Shown: piece by piece, positions 1 to 8,122 of the stretch
How the letters are laid out: the number at the start of each line of letters is the position of its first letter
Position numbering within the stretch: position 1 is the first letter of the stretch
Source of the DNA: an uncultured SAR86 cluster bacterium
Lineage (GTDB): Bacteria; Pseudomonadota; Gammaproteobacteria; Magnimaribacterales; Magnimaribacteraceae
Length of the DNA stretch: 64,000 nt
Direction: 5' to 3'
Assembly: GCA_902537425.1 (NCBI GenBank)
Contig: CACBBD010000001.1
Span: 167,790 to 231,789, forward strand
The notes under the pieces: model-generated
The model's input: only the letters and a program-made list of their open reading frames with translations
Database searches by the model: none
Told to the model about the DNA's origin: nothing
Translations under genes and position numbers: made by a program

Positions 1-700
1 CAAAAACAAGTAAAAAGAAGTACTTTGCCAAATCCCCAATCATACCGAATCCTTGAACAGCAAATAGTGAGAAAAGTAAAGCAAAGATTCCATAAGGAGC
101 AAGTTCTATGAGCATCCTTACCAAACTCAAGATGACATCATTTATTAACTCAAAAGCATTCTTCAATGGTTCTCCTGCAGATCCAAGACTCTTTAAAGCA
201 ATTCCAAATAAAAGCGAGAAAACAATAATTTGAAGCATATTTCCTTCTGCCATGGCAGCAATTGGATTTGTCGGAAAAATATTGATTAAAACCTCCTTTA
301 TTGATGGTGCCTCAGTTGAAGCGAAAGTTGTTGGTAAAGCCAGATCAATTCCAATGCCAGGTTGAAATAAAAGAGCGAAGGAAAGTGCTATCGTTATAGC
401 TATTGCAGTTGTTAATAAATATAGAGATAAAGTTTTTATACTTATAGTGCCTATTCTCGAAGTGGAAGAAATTGAAACGACGCCGCAAACAAGAGAGAAA
501 AATACAAGAGGAACAATTACTAATCTTAAAGAGGCTATAAAGATTTGTCCTACAACATCCAATAAACCTTCAGTGAAAAAATCTATTAAAAATAATTGGC
601 CTAAACTCCCTAATAAACCTGCATCGTTAACAAATTTAAGCAAGATTCCACCGGCCATGGCTAAAAGCATGGAAAGAATAATTCTAGAAGTTAGAGTCAT
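1..700 (-). CDS. Dicarboxylate/amino acid:cation symporter (DAACS family), 3' end cut by window
   Basis: Reading the minus strand from an ATG at 700 gives 233 uninterrupted codons that run off the left edge, so the C-terminal part is missing. The protein is very hydrophobic, starting with MTLTSRIILSMLLAMAGG. It has the order of transmembrane helices of the GltP/DctA family, including a LRLVIVPLVFFSLVCGV-like helix and the segment FPTNPIAAMAEGNMLQIIVF. Family members couple inward sodium or proton flow to uptake of glutamate, aspartate or C4-dicarboxylates across the inner membrane. The start lies 3 nt after the rubredoxin stop, so the two may be co-transcribed. The HP2 and TM8 substrate-binding residues lie outside the window, so the substrate cannot be decided. 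Confidence 0.88.
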   Translation of the reverse strand, partial: MTLTSRIILSMLLAMAGGILLKFVNDAGLLGSLGQLFLIDFFTEGLLDVVGQIFIASLRLVIVPLVFFSLVCGVVSISSTSRIGTISIKTLSLYLLTTAIAITIALSFALLFQPGIGIDLALPTTFASTEAPSIKEVLINIFPTNPIAAMAEGNMLQIIVFSLLFGIALKSLGSAGEPLKNAFELINDVILSLVRMLIELAPYGIFALLFSLFAVQGFGMIGDLAKYFFLLVF

Positions 701-703
701 TAA

Positions 704-871
704 CTAATCTATTTCAACCATCTCAAAATCTTCTTTGCCTACTCCGCAATCAGGACAAATCCAATCTTCGGGGACATCTTCCCATTTTGTTCCAGGCTCA
801 ATGCCATCATCCGGCCAGCCTTCCTCTTCATCATAAATCAGACCACAAACAATGCATTCCCACTTTTTCAA
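704..871 (-). CDS. rubA: Rubredoxin (55 aa, TTG start)
   Basis: Small electron-transfer protein with a mononuclear iron site. The 55-residue product has both iron-binding knuckles of rubredoxins, CIVCG at residues 6-10 and CPDCG at 39-43, plus the family patches [17 protein letters not shown] and [11 protein letters not shown]. Length is typical (about 54). The start is a TTG at 871-869, placed by a strong AAGGAG ribosome-binding site six bases upstream; no ATG fits. Rubredoxin next to ubiA also occurs in Pseudomonas. A possible reductase partner is the flavoprotein at 24357-25568, although that protein looks more like a ferredoxin reductase. Rubredoxins can serve alkane hydroxylases or oxidative-stress enzymes; nothing here tells which. 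Confidence 0.95.
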   Translation of the reverse strand: MKKWECIVCGLIYDEEEGWPDDGIEPGTKWEDVPEDWICPDCGVGKEDFEMVEID

Positions 872-964
872 AGCTTACTCCTTTTTCAAAAAAAGATATT
901 CTAACTCAACTTTATTAGCAACTTAGACTAAAGTATCAATCTTCTCGACAAGTATTGTTTGCCG

Positions 965-1825
965 ATGTACAAAACAAGGAAAATTTTAAGCTTTATTAAA
1001 TTAATGAGAGCAGATAAACCAATTGGTACTGCTCTTCTATTATGGCCTACCCTTAGTGCTTTTTTTATTCTCACTAATGGTAATCCAAACTTACTCTTAA
1101 TATTTTTATTTATGCTTGGGACTTTTTTAATGAGATCAGCAGGCTGCGTAATAAATGATTATTTTGATAGAGATTTTGATGGCAAAGTAGAAAGGACAAA
1201 AAATAGACCAATGATTACCGGTGAAATTAAACCCGGTGAAGCCTTAGGTCTTTTTACTTTGCTGATATTACTTTCTGCTTCTCTACTATTGTTCATGAAT
1301 CTATTAACTACTTATATGGCTATTGTTGGTCTAGCCCTAGCAACTATCTATCCCTTAAGTAAAAGATTTTTATCTGTCCCTCAGATCTTTCTAGGACTCG
1401 CTTTTTCTTGGGGAATAATTATGGTATCTACAGCTGAAACAAATAACATAAACAACATTAGCCTCTTATTATTTTTTTCGTGTTTTTTCTGGATTATTGC
1501 TTATGACACTGCTTATGCACTATGCGATAAGAAAGATGATTTAAATTTAGGGATAAATTCTTCAGCAATTGCTTTTGGAAGTATCGTAGTTCCTCTCTTC
1601 TTTTTATTTCATCTCACTTCTATTTTGATATTAGTTTATGCAGCGGTTCTTCTTAATTTACATATTAGTTTTTACCCTTTCGCACTATTCAGTTTCCTAC
1701 TAGCTATTTACCAAACCTATCTTATTAAAGATCAAATAAGTAGTCAGTGCCTTAAAGCTTTCAAAAATAATAATTGGCTGGGGCTTTCTATCTTTCTAGG
1801 TTCAATTTTGGGTGTTTCACTATGA
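965..1825 (+). CDS. ubiA: 4-hydroxybenzoate octaprenyltransferase
   Basis: Integral membrane prenyltransferase that joins 4-hydroxybenzoate to a polyprenyl diphosphate, the first membrane step of ubiquinone synthesis. Both aspartate-rich, magnesium/diphosphate-binding motifs are present: NDYFDRDFD near residues 64-72 and DKKDD near 188-192, the latter within the usual YALCDKKDDLNLGI context. Around eight hydrophobic segments and a length of 286 agree with the family. I prefer the ATG at 965; a TTG two codons earlier (959) is possible, and neither has a clear ribosome-binding site. The ATG of the next gene overlaps the stop by 4 nt, indicating translational coupling. ubiC is not in the window. 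Confidence 0.95.
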   Translation: MYKTRKILSFIKLMRADKPIGTALLLWPTLSAFFILTNGNPNLLLIFLFMLGTFLMRSAGCVINDYFDRDFDGKVERTKNRPMITGEIKPGEALGLFTLLILLSASLLLFMNLLTTYMAIVGLALATIYPLSKRFLSVPQIFLGLAFSWGIIMVSTAETNNINNISLLLFFSCFFWIIAYDTAYALCDKKDDLNLGINSSAIAFGSIVVPLFFLFHLTSILILVYAAVLLNLHISFYPFALFSFLLAIYQTYLIKDQISSQCLKAFKNNNWLGLSIFLGSILGVSL

Positions 1826-2985
1826 AGATAGATTTCATAGATTCAATAGAAAAAATTAACAAAGAAGACTGGGACGCTGTTTTAAGTAGCAAGTATCCTT
1901 TCTTGAAATATGAATTCTTAAAAGCTTTAGAAGTAACAAATTGTGTGTCTCCAGAGCAAGGATGGACTCCGTTGCATTTGATTGCTTCAGAAATTAAAAA
2001 AATTATAGCCATTATGCCTCTATATATAAAAACAGATTCGCAAGGTGAATTCATCTTTGATTGGTCATGGGCCGATGCCTATTACAGAAATGGACTCAAC
2101 TACTATCCAAAGCTTGTAAGTTCGATACCTTTTACCCCTGCAAGTGGTCCCAGAATACTCATTGCTGATGAAACAAGAAGTAGCGAAGTTATCGAAGAGA
2201 TATCCAGAGCTCTTAAGCAAATCTCTGAAGAGAGTGATTTCTCAAGTGTGCATATTCTTTTGGCCGATAAAGATGAAATTAAAGATTTCTCGCAAGAAGA
2301 TTTTAGCTTAAGAACAAGTTACTCTTTTCATTGGTTTAATAATAACTACCTTAGTTTTGAAAATTTTCTACAAGATATGACTTCACGGCAAAGGAAAAAT
2401 ATCAAGAAAGAAAGAAAGAAGATTAATGATCAAGGCATTACGTTAGAGAGAATACGTGGCAGTGCAATCACTGCAGAAATTCTCGAGACTTTTTATCAGT
2501 TCTATCAAGTCACCTACTTAAAAAGAGGCATGCGCGGATATTTAAATTTTGAATTTTTCAATAAAATTGTAGCTTCCATCCCCGAGGCTATTATGTTGGT
2601 GCTTGCCAAAAATAATTCAGGTGAATATGTGGCGGGTGCTTTAAACTTTTTTGACGATGAAAAGCTTTATGGCCGTTACTGGGGGTGTCTACAAGAATAC
2701 GATTCTCTTCATTTTGAAACGTGCTATTACCAAGGTATTGAGTTCTGCATTGAAGAAAAACTTAAGTCTTTCGATCCAGGTGTTCAAGGTGAACACAAGA
2801 TTAAAAGAGGCTTCTGCCCTATTGAGACTTTCTCACTTCATTGGATAAGGGATTTAAGATTTAAAGAAGCCATTGATGATTTTTTAGAAAGAGAAAGAGA
2901 GCATATTTTAGAATATAACCAAGATCGAAGAGCTCTATTGCCCTTCAAAAAAGAAGTAACTATAAACTTATATGACAAAATTTAA
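1822..2985 (+). CDS. FemAB-like / GNAT-fold protein of the DUF482 family
   Basis: 387-residue soluble protein of the family once called DUF482 (PF04339, FemAB-like, COG3146). The hallmark is the stretch SFHWFNNNYLSFENFL followed by the basic segment SRQRKNIKKERKKI near residues 185-210, and a C-terminal YWGCL...HFETCYYQGIEFCIE region with a QGEHKIKRGF loop. These proteins have the acyl-CoA N-acyltransferase fold; their substrate is not established. The start is the ATG at 1822, overlapping ubiA by 4 nt; an upstream in-frame start would lie inside ubiA and adds no family sequence. The next gene overlaps its end by 14 nt, so ubiA through YqiB look like one transcript. Confidence 0.85.
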   Translation: MKIDFIDSIEKINKEDWDAVLSSKYPFLKYEFLKALEVTNCVSPEQGWTPLHLIASEIKKIIAIMPLYIKTDSQGEFIFDWSWADAYYRNGLNYYPKLVSSIPFTPASGPRILIADETRSSEVIEEISRALKQISEESDFSSVHILLADKDEIKDFSQEDFSLRTSYSFHWFNNNYLSFENFLQDMTSRQRKNIKKERKKINDQGITLERIRGSAITAEILETFYQFYQVTYLKRGMRGYLNFEFFNKIVASIPEAIMLVLAKNNSGEYVAGALNFFDDEKLYGRYWGCLQEYDSLHFETCYYQGIEFCIEEKLKSFDPGVQGEHKIKRGFCPIETFSLHWIRDLRFKEAIDDFLEREREHILEYNQDRRALLPFKKEVTINLYDKI

Positions 2986-3598
2986 ATTGCTCAATGAAGA
3001 AACCTTAAAAGAAGGTTTTGATTTCCTGGCAAAAAAAGAGCCGGGTTTTAAGAAAGTGCTTGAAGAAAAAAATTATAAGATAAACCCCTTCAGCAAGAAA
3101 GATGGTTTTGAAGGATTGGTAAGTTTGATTGTCGAACAGCAACTCTCAGTCGCTTCCGCACAAGCTATCTTTGGAAGAATAAAAACTTTAGTAAGACCCT
3201 TTACACCAGAACAGTTTCTATCTGTAAATCCCGAGAAATTTAAAGAGACAGGTTTAAGCAAGCAAAAGATAGATTATTGTTCCGGTTTAGCTAAAAAAAT
3301 TATTGATAATGAATTAGATCTAAAAGCTCTCAAAAAAAAAGACGATTCACAGGTAATTAAGGAGCTGATAGAAATTAGAGGAATTGGAGAATGGACTGCC
3401 CAATGTTACTTGATGGCATGCTTAAAAAGACTTGATGCTTGGCCTTATTCTGATTTAGGACTAATTGTTGCTGCCCAAAGAATGAAGGGACTAAAAGATA
3501 GACCTGACTATTTGACAATGCAAAAAATCTCTGAACCTTGGTCTCCCTTCAGAAGTCTAGCTGCGTTAATATTGTGGTCTACTTATGATAAAGAATAA
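2972..3598 (+). CDS. DNA-3-methyladenine glycosylase II-type (HhH-GPD)
   Basis: Base-excision repair enzyme that removes alkylated purines from DNA. The 208-residue protein is a single HhH-GPD domain: VEQQLSVASAQAIFGRI near residues 54-70, the helix-hairpin-helix IEIRGIGEWTAQCYLM around 133-148, and the catalytic aspartate Asp161 in WPYSDLGL. It lacks the N-terminal domain of E. coli AlkA (282 aa) and is nearer the compact MagIII/yeast MAG type. The ATG overlaps the preceding gene by 14 nt and the following gene overlaps it by another 14 nt. Assignment to the family is firm; the exact lesion range is not visible. Confidence 0.9.
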   Translation: MTKFKLLNEETLKEGFDFLAKKEPGFKKVLEEKNYKINPFSKKDGFEGLVSLIVEQQLSVASAQAIFGRIKTLVRPFTPEQFLSVNPEKFKETGLSKQKIDYCSGLAKKIIDNELDLKALKKKDDSQVIKELIEIRGIGEWTAQCYLMACLKRLDAWPYSDLGLIVAAQRMKGLKDRPDYLTMQKISEPWSPFRSLAALILWSTYDKE

Positions 3599-4040
3599 GA
3601 TTACTAAAATTAAACATAGCAAGAGAGGTTTAAATCAACTTCTTCGTCTATATGAGAGGAATTATTTAAAACTTGTTCACTTCTTCCCTATAGCAGATCA
3701 TGAGAAAAGTATTGTCTATTTGATGCCTGAAGGTATATTGAACAAAGAAATAAAAATTTCCTGTAGAAAGTTATCTAGTCATACATCAGTAATAGAGATC
3801 TATAAATCGAAGTCTCTATCTTTATTAGAAAATACGGAAATTGAAATATATATCTACCACGATGCAAAGATGGCTGAAGTTAGAAAATTCAATGGAAAGA
3901 GGCAGTTCTGGTTAAGAAATAAATATCCTAATAAGAATATGCTAAGTAAAGATGAAAAATTCCAATGGAATTTTTTCTTGGAAGAGTTCTTAACCCATAC
4001 AAAAACACACGGATTAAGCATTCTAAAGGACGCACTATAA
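3585..4040 (+). CDS. DUF1249 family protein, YqiB-like
   Basis: 151-residue cytosolic protein matching the E. coli YqiB/DUF1249 family: an N-terminal LYERNYLKL motif, the central IYHDAKMAEV (YqiB has LYHDAMVAEV), and a C-terminal KYPNKNMLSKDEKFQWNFFL block. Function in this family is unknown; in enterobacteria yqiB sits beside the cAMP phosphodiesterase gene cpdA, which is not here. The gene overlaps the glycosylase by 14 nt and ends the ubiA-led run, with about 125 bp before the glutamine synthetase gene. Confidence 0.85.
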   Translation: MIKNKITKIKHSKRGLNQLLRLYERNYLKLVHFFPIADHEKSIVYLMPEGILNKEIKISCRKLSSHTSVIEIYKSKSLSLLENTEIEIYIYHDAKMAEVRKFNGKRQFWLRNKYPNKNMLSKDEKFQWNFFLEEFLTHTKTHGLSILKDAL

Positions 4041-4118
4041 AGGTGCTTCTGCACATTTTAAGAACTTTTCAATAGAATTTAATCTACATTTTGCACAAAA
4101 ATTGTTCTTTTATGCTTT

Positions 4119-4148
4119 TTGACGTGCTACTATTCGTCGGCTTTTAAT
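4119..4148 (+). promoter_or_regulatory. Possible promoter of the GSII gene
   Basis: In the 125-bp gap before the glutamine synthetase gene a TTGACG (4119-4124) lies 18 bp from TTTAAT (4143-4148). It is a fair -35 and a weak -10, and initiation would fall close to the ATG, so the transcript would have an extremely short leader. A degenerate sigma-54-like pair, TTGCAC at 4091-4096 and TTGTT at 4102-4106, lies just upstream but misses the invariant bases. Neither can be called with certainty from sequence. Confidence 0.3.
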
Positions 4149-4165
4149 TAAGAATGGAGAAATTA

Positions 4166-5137
4166 ATGACAAAATATGAATATATATGGCTCGACGGTTA
4201 TGAGCCTGAAGCTAACTTGAGAAGTAAAGTTAAAGTAACAGATGGAGAGCCACCTGCGTGGTCTTTTGATGGTTCCTCCACTTTACAAGCAGAGGGAGGA
4301 AGTTCCGACTGTATACTTTTACCAGTTCAACAATACGAGAATCCTACAAATGAGGGTTCCTTGGTTTTGTGTGAAGTTGAAACTGGCGAGCATGAAACTC
4401 ATCCTTCAAACTTTAGAGCAGCAGCAGCTTCTGTTGTGACGGATGAATGGTGGTTTGGATTTGAACAAGAATATTTCTTAACCAACCCTGATGGAACAAT
4501 ACTTGGTTGGGAAGATGGAACTCCTACTAGGCCACAAGGAGAATACTACTGTGCAGTTGGAGCGTCCAATGTCAAAGGAAGAGAAATAAGCGATGCACAT
4601 TTAGATGCTTGCCTAGATGCTGGTATTGAGCTAACCGGAACAAATGCCGAAGTTGCTTTAGGCCAATGGGAATATCAATGCTTTGGAAAAGGAATTAAAG
4701 CTGCTGATGATCTGTGGATGAGCAGATATATACTCTTTAAAGTTGCTGAGGAGTTCGGTGTATCAGTAAACATCCATCCTAAGCCAAAAACAGGTGATTG
4801 GAATGGATCAGGAATGCATACTAACTTTTCTAATGAAGAGATGAGAACTTCAGGTAGCGAAGATCTATTTAGTTCTATGTGTGATAAGTTAGGTGAAGTA
4901 CACAAAGAAGGTATAGCTCTGTACGGATCTGACAATGATATGCGTCTAACAGGACTTCACGAAACACAAAGCATAGATCAGTTCTCTTACGGAGTTAGTG
5001 ATAGAGGAGCTAGCATCAGGATTCCTATTTACACTGTAGAACACGATTGGAATGGATACTTAGAAGACAGAAGGCCTGCCTCTAACGCAGATCCTTACAA
5101 AATTGTAGCTCATATAGTCGGCACATTAACTTCTTAA
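4166..5137 (+). CDS. Glutamine synthetase, type II (eukaryote-like GSII)
   Basis: ATP-dependent ligase making glutamine from glutamate and ammonium. The 323-residue protein is GSII, not the 470-residue GSI normally found at this locus. It has WSFDGSST near the N-terminus, the glutamate/metal-site segment GTNAEVALGQWEYQ, the WNGSGMHTNFS loop, LTGLHET, and RGASIRIPIYTVEHDWNGY followed by EDRRPASNADPY near the C-terminus. GSII enzymes form decamers and lack the adenylylated tyrosine of GSI, so GlnE-type control is not expected. I chose the ATG at 4166 because GGAG (4156-4159) lies at correct spacing; the in-frame ATG at 4154 overlaps that site. The next genes are ntrB and ntrC, which supports a primary role in nitrogen assimilation. 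Confidence 0.95.
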   Translation: MTKYEYIWLDGYEPEANLRSKVKVTDGEPPAWSFDGSSTLQAEGGSSDCILLPVQQYENPTNEGSLVLCEVETGEHETHPSNFRAAAASVVTDEWWFGFEQEYFLTNPDGTILGWEDGTPTRPQGEYYCAVGASNVKGREISDAHLDACLDAGIELTGTNAEVALGQWEYQCFGKGIKAADDLWMSRYILFKVAEEFGVSVNIHPKPKTGDWNGSGMHTNFSNEEMRTSGSEDLFSSMCDKLGEVHKEGIALYGSDNDMRLTGLHETQSIDQFSYGVSDRGASIRIPIYTVEHDWNGYLEDRRPASNADPYKIVAHIVGTLTS

Positions 5138-5150
5138 GTTCTTAAATTTA

Positions 5151-5177
5151 ATATCCGGAGACCAGCTCTCCGGATAT
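5151..5177 (+). terminator. Perfect 11-bp inverted repeat between GSII and ntrB genes
   Basis: ATATCCGGAGA (5151-5161) and TCTCCGGATAT (5167-5177) are exact reverse complements around a 5-nt loop, CCAGC. The RNA would fold into a stable hairpin 13 nt after the GSII stop. It is followed by ACTTTTAGAG rather than a full U-tract and ends 9 nt before the GTG of ntrB. A leaky terminator or mRNA-stabilising hairpin that lowers ntrBC expression relative to GSII is the likely role; a protein-binding operator is an alternative. Confidence 0.6.
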
Positions 5178-5186
5178 ACTTTTAGA

Positions 5187-6272
5187 GTGAATATATCTTT
5201 TCTCTCAGAGCTCAGCACTGGCATTGTCATTCTTGACAATAGTCTCGAGATAATTTTTATCAACTCCTCTGCCCTATCAATACTGGATACAACAGAAAAG
5301 AACTCGATAGGCAACACCATTGACCAAATTTTTTATGAAGAACCTGAAAGCATTAATGATTTTGTTGGTGCTTTAGAACTCAATAGAAATTTTACCAAAA
5401 CAGATACTGTTCTTAATCTGAAGAAAGGAAAAAAGGTTTTTTGTACTTATATAGTCCACTCAGTAGAAAACAATAATGAAAAAGGCCTAATGCTTGAAAT
5501 AATAGATAAAGAAAGTTCTTCTGAATTAATCGAAAGGTACAGAATGAAAACAAATCAACAGATATCTCAAGATTTTGTTAGAGGCCTAGCACATGAAATA
5601 AAAAATCCTTTAAGTGGCATTAGAGGTTCTGCTCAGCTTCTCAGTAACAAACTGGATAATCAAAATTTGCAAGAATACACGGACATAATAATAAAGCAGA
5701 CGGATAGACTGACTTCTCTTGTGGATAATATTTTGGGACCGAATAAAAAACCAGATTTTCAGTTTCAAAATATTCACTATCCTATAGAAAATGTTCTTAA
5801 CCTTGTGGATAATGAGTCTGGATATAAAGATATCAAGATAGTTAAAGATTTTGATCCCAGCATTCCAGATCTATTTATTGATAGTTATTTGATCGAAAAT
5901 AGCATACTCAATCTTACAAAGAATGCACGGGATGCACTCATTGACTCAAACACATCCAATCCTGAAATAAAAATTGTAACAAGGATTTCTCACGGAGAAA
6001 TGATTGACGGCCAAAAAAATGCAATGGTTTGCAAGATATCGATAATCGATAATGGACCAGGTATTCATGAGGAAATTAAAGACTCTATATTCTTTCCAAT
6101 GATAACAGGCAAAGACAAAGGGACAGGACTGGGACTTTCTATTACACAAGGGATCATTTCTCAACATAAGGGCAATATACACTTTACAAGTGAGCCTAAC
6201 AGAACAGAATTTTTTATTAATATTCCAGTAAATATTCAAAAGGATATAGACTTAAAAACTAGCAATGGATAA
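5187..6272 (+). CDS. ntrB: Nitrogen regulation sensor histidine kinase NtrB (GlnL)
   Basis: Cytosolic sensor kinase/phosphatase that controls NtrC according to nitrogen status, normally through PII. It has a PAS domain over residues 5-100 and a phospho-acceptor H-box with His136 in GLAHEIKNPLSGIRGSAQLL. The ATP-binding domain carries an N-box (NLTKNARDAL, Asn246), G1 box DNGPG (288-292) and GTGLGL (312-317). No transmembrane segment is present, as expected for NtrB. The start is a GTG at 5187 just after the inverted repeat, with only a poor ribosome-binding site. The stop overlaps the ntrC start by 8 nt. Length (361) matches the family. Confidence 0.95.
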   Translation: MNISFLSELSTGIVILDNSLEIIFINSSALSILDTTEKNSIGNTIDQIFYEEPESINDFVGALELNRNFTKTDTVLNLKKGKKVFCTYIVHSVENNNEKGLMLEIIDKESSSELIERYRMKTNQQISQDFVRGLAHEIKNPLSGIRGSAQLLSNKLDNQNLQEYTDIIIKQTDRLTSLVDNILGPNKKPDFQFQNIHYPIENVLNLVDNESGYKDIKIVKDFDPSIPDLFIDSYLIENSILNLTKNARDALIDSNTSNPEIKIVTRISHGEMIDGQKNAMVCKISIIDNGPGIHEEIKDSIFFPMITGKDKGTGLGLSITQGIISQHKGNIHFTSEPNRTEFFINIPVNIQKDIDLKTSNG

Positions 6273-7644
6273 AAATGTTTGGGTAGTCGATGACGATGAA
6301 TCAATCAGATGGGTTCTTGAAAAAGGTCTTTCTGATGGAGGAATGGATGTGCAAACTTTTGATTCAGCCAATAAGGTGATTAAGAAACTTGAAACAGAAA
6401 ATCCGCATCTCATACTTACCGACATTAAAATGCCTGGACCTAGTGGAATAGACCTACTCGATAAAGTAAAAGAACTTCGACCAGACATCCCAGTTATCAT
6501 CATGACTGCTCATTCAGATCTAGATAGCGCTGTTGAATCTTATGAACATGGTGCGTGGGAATATTTACCTAAACCTTTTGATATTGAGGAAGCTTTATCA
6601 ATGGTTAAAAGGGCTACATCAGCTGATGAGATTAATAAAGAGGAACCAACAGAAACTCAGGCTGAGGTAATCGGAGAAGCGCCTGCAATGCAAGAAGTCT
6701 TCAGAGCTATTGGTAAGTTATCTAATTCAAATTCTACTGTTTTGCTAAATGGCGAATCTGGTACCGGAAAAGAGCTTGTTGCCAGAGCCCTTTATCAGCA
6801 TAGTCCTAGAAAAGATAAAACCTTCATTGCCCTAAATATGGCAGATATTCCAAAGGAACTCCTAGAAGCAGAACTCTTTGGGCATGAGAAAGGTGCTTTT
6901 ACCGGTGCAGATGAAAGAAGGATCGGAAGATTTGAACAGGCAGATGGAGGTACCTTATTTCTAGACGAAATTGGAGATATGCAACTTGAAACTCAAACTA
7001 GACTTTTGAGAGTACTTTCTAACGGAGAATTTTATAGGGTTGGTGGCAGGGAGCCGATAAAAGTTGATGTCAGGATCATTACGGCAACGCACCAAAATAT
7101 CGAAGATTTAGTTAAAGCTGGAAATTTTAGAGAGGATCTTTTCCATAGACTTAATGTAATTAAACTATCCTTACCGAAATTAAATGAAAGAAAAGAAGAT
7201 ATTCCAACTTTAGTAAAACATTTCTTTCAGAAATCTTCTGATGAACTTGCTGAAGAGAAAAAATATCTTTCTGCAGAGGTAGAAGACTATTTTATGACTC
7301 TTTCTTGGCCAGGTAATGTCAGACAACTAGAAAATACTTGTAGATGGCTCACAGTCATGTCTCCTACTAGAGAAGTAAAATTGGAAGATTTACCCGATGA
7401 TCTCAAGGTAGAAAATATAGAAAATACAAACGACTGGACTAAGGTCTTACAGTCTTGGTCAGAGAATTATTTAGCAAAAGGTAATAACAATTTACTTGAA
7501 GAAGCTATACCAGACTTTGAAAGAACCATCATTAAAGTCGCGCTCAATAAAACTATGGGAAGAAAAAAAGAAGCTGCGGAATTGCTCGGTTGGGGAAGGA
7601 ATACTTTAACTAGAAAAATTAAAGAGCTTGGCTTAGATAGCTAA
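6265..7644 (+). CDS. ntrC: Nitrogen regulation response regulator NtrC (GlnG), sigma-54 activator
   Basis: Transcription activator of nitrogen-limitation genes, working with sigma-54. The order is a receiver domain with phospho-acceptor Asp53 (LTDIKMPGPSG), then an AAA+ domain with Walker A GESGTGKE (163-170), the sigma-54-contacting GAFTGA loop (210-215) and Walker B LFLDEIGD (231-238). A C-terminal Fis-type helix-turn-helix (GRKKEAAELLGWGRNTLTRK) sits near residues 430-455. Length (459) is typical. It overlaps ntrB by 8 nt. The intact GAFTGA implies that rpoN is encoded elsewhere in the genome. The stop codon directly abuts the convergent rhodanese gene. Confidence 0.96.
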   Translation: MDKNVWVVDDDESIRWVLEKGLSDGGMDVQTFDSANKVIKKLETENPHLILTDIKMPGPSGIDLLDKVKELRPDIPVIIMTAHSDLDSAVESYEHGAWEYLPKPFDIEEALSMVKRATSADEINKEEPTETQAEVIGEAPAMQEVFRAIGKLSNSNSTVLLNGESGTGKELVARALYQHSPRKDKTFIALNMADIPKELLEAELFGHEKGAFTGADERRIGRFEQADGGTLFLDEIGDMQLETQTRLLRVLSNGEFYRVGGREPIKVDVRIITATHQNIEDLVKAGNFREDLFHRLNVIKLSLPKLNERKEDIPTLVKHFFQKSSDELAEEKKYLSAEVEDYFMTLSWPGNVRQLENTCRWLTVMSPTREVKLEDLPDDLKVENIENTNDWTKVLQSWSENYLAKGNNNLLEEAIPDFERTIIKVALNKTMGRKKEAAELLGWGRNTLTRKIKELGLDS

Positions 7645-8064
7645 TTATTTAGCTTTTACTAGTGGCATGCCACTCTGTGTCCAGTTCATCATCCCACCAG
7701 AAAGAACATTTACATTTATATAGCCCTGCTTTTTTAACTCTCCTGATGCTTTGGAAGAAACTGTACCATTTTTACAAATTAGAATGATACAATCTTCTTC
7801 ACCGGCCTTAAAGAGTGCATCCTCTTTTATAAGGTTGCTAGGTTGAATGTTCATAGCGCCAGCTACAGTACCTGCTCCAAACTCAGCAGAGCTCCTTAGA
7901 TCATAAATAAAAGGATTTTCCTTATTGATCAGCCTTGTCATCTCTGAATTATCTACTTTATTACCACCTTTTCTTCTTTCATAAACAATCAAAGCGAATA
8001 TGAGTGTTAATAGGACTAAGACAGCCAAAAAATTGTCACTGATAAATACTAGGAATTTATTCAT
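7645..8064 (-). CDS. Membrane-anchored rhodanese-like protein (YibN type)
   Basis: 139 residues: one N-terminal transmembrane helix (about residues 8-27), then a single rhodanese domain exposed to one side of the membrane. The active-site loop ICKNGTVSS carries the sulfur-accepting cysteine, so sulfurtransferase activity is possible. The closest match I recognise is E. coli YibN, which has the same anchor, TRLINKE motif and GWxxxxLPLVK-like end. YibN-type genes often sit beside a phosphoglycerate mutase gene, and here gpmA is divergent. The physiological sulfur donor and acceptor are not known. Confidence 0.88.
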   Translation of the reverse strand: MNKFLVFISDNFLAVLVLLTLIFALIVYERRKGGNKVDNSEMTRLINKENPFIYDLRSSAEFGAGTVAGAMNIQPSNLIKEDALFKAGEEDCIILICKNGTVSSKASGELKKQGYINVNVLSGGMMNWTQSGMPLVKAK

Positions 8065-8122
8065 GTAGGGACAGGATTATATAGATTACTAAGTTAAAAT
8101 ATAAAAAACTTTTAATAAAAAT

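Noticed and set aside
4091..4106. Sigma-54 promoter before the GSII gene (TTGCAC-N5-TTGTT)
   Set aside because: Both invariant dinucleotides are wrong (TG for GG at -24, GT for GC at -12). NtrC nearby makes it tempting, but sequence support is insufficient.
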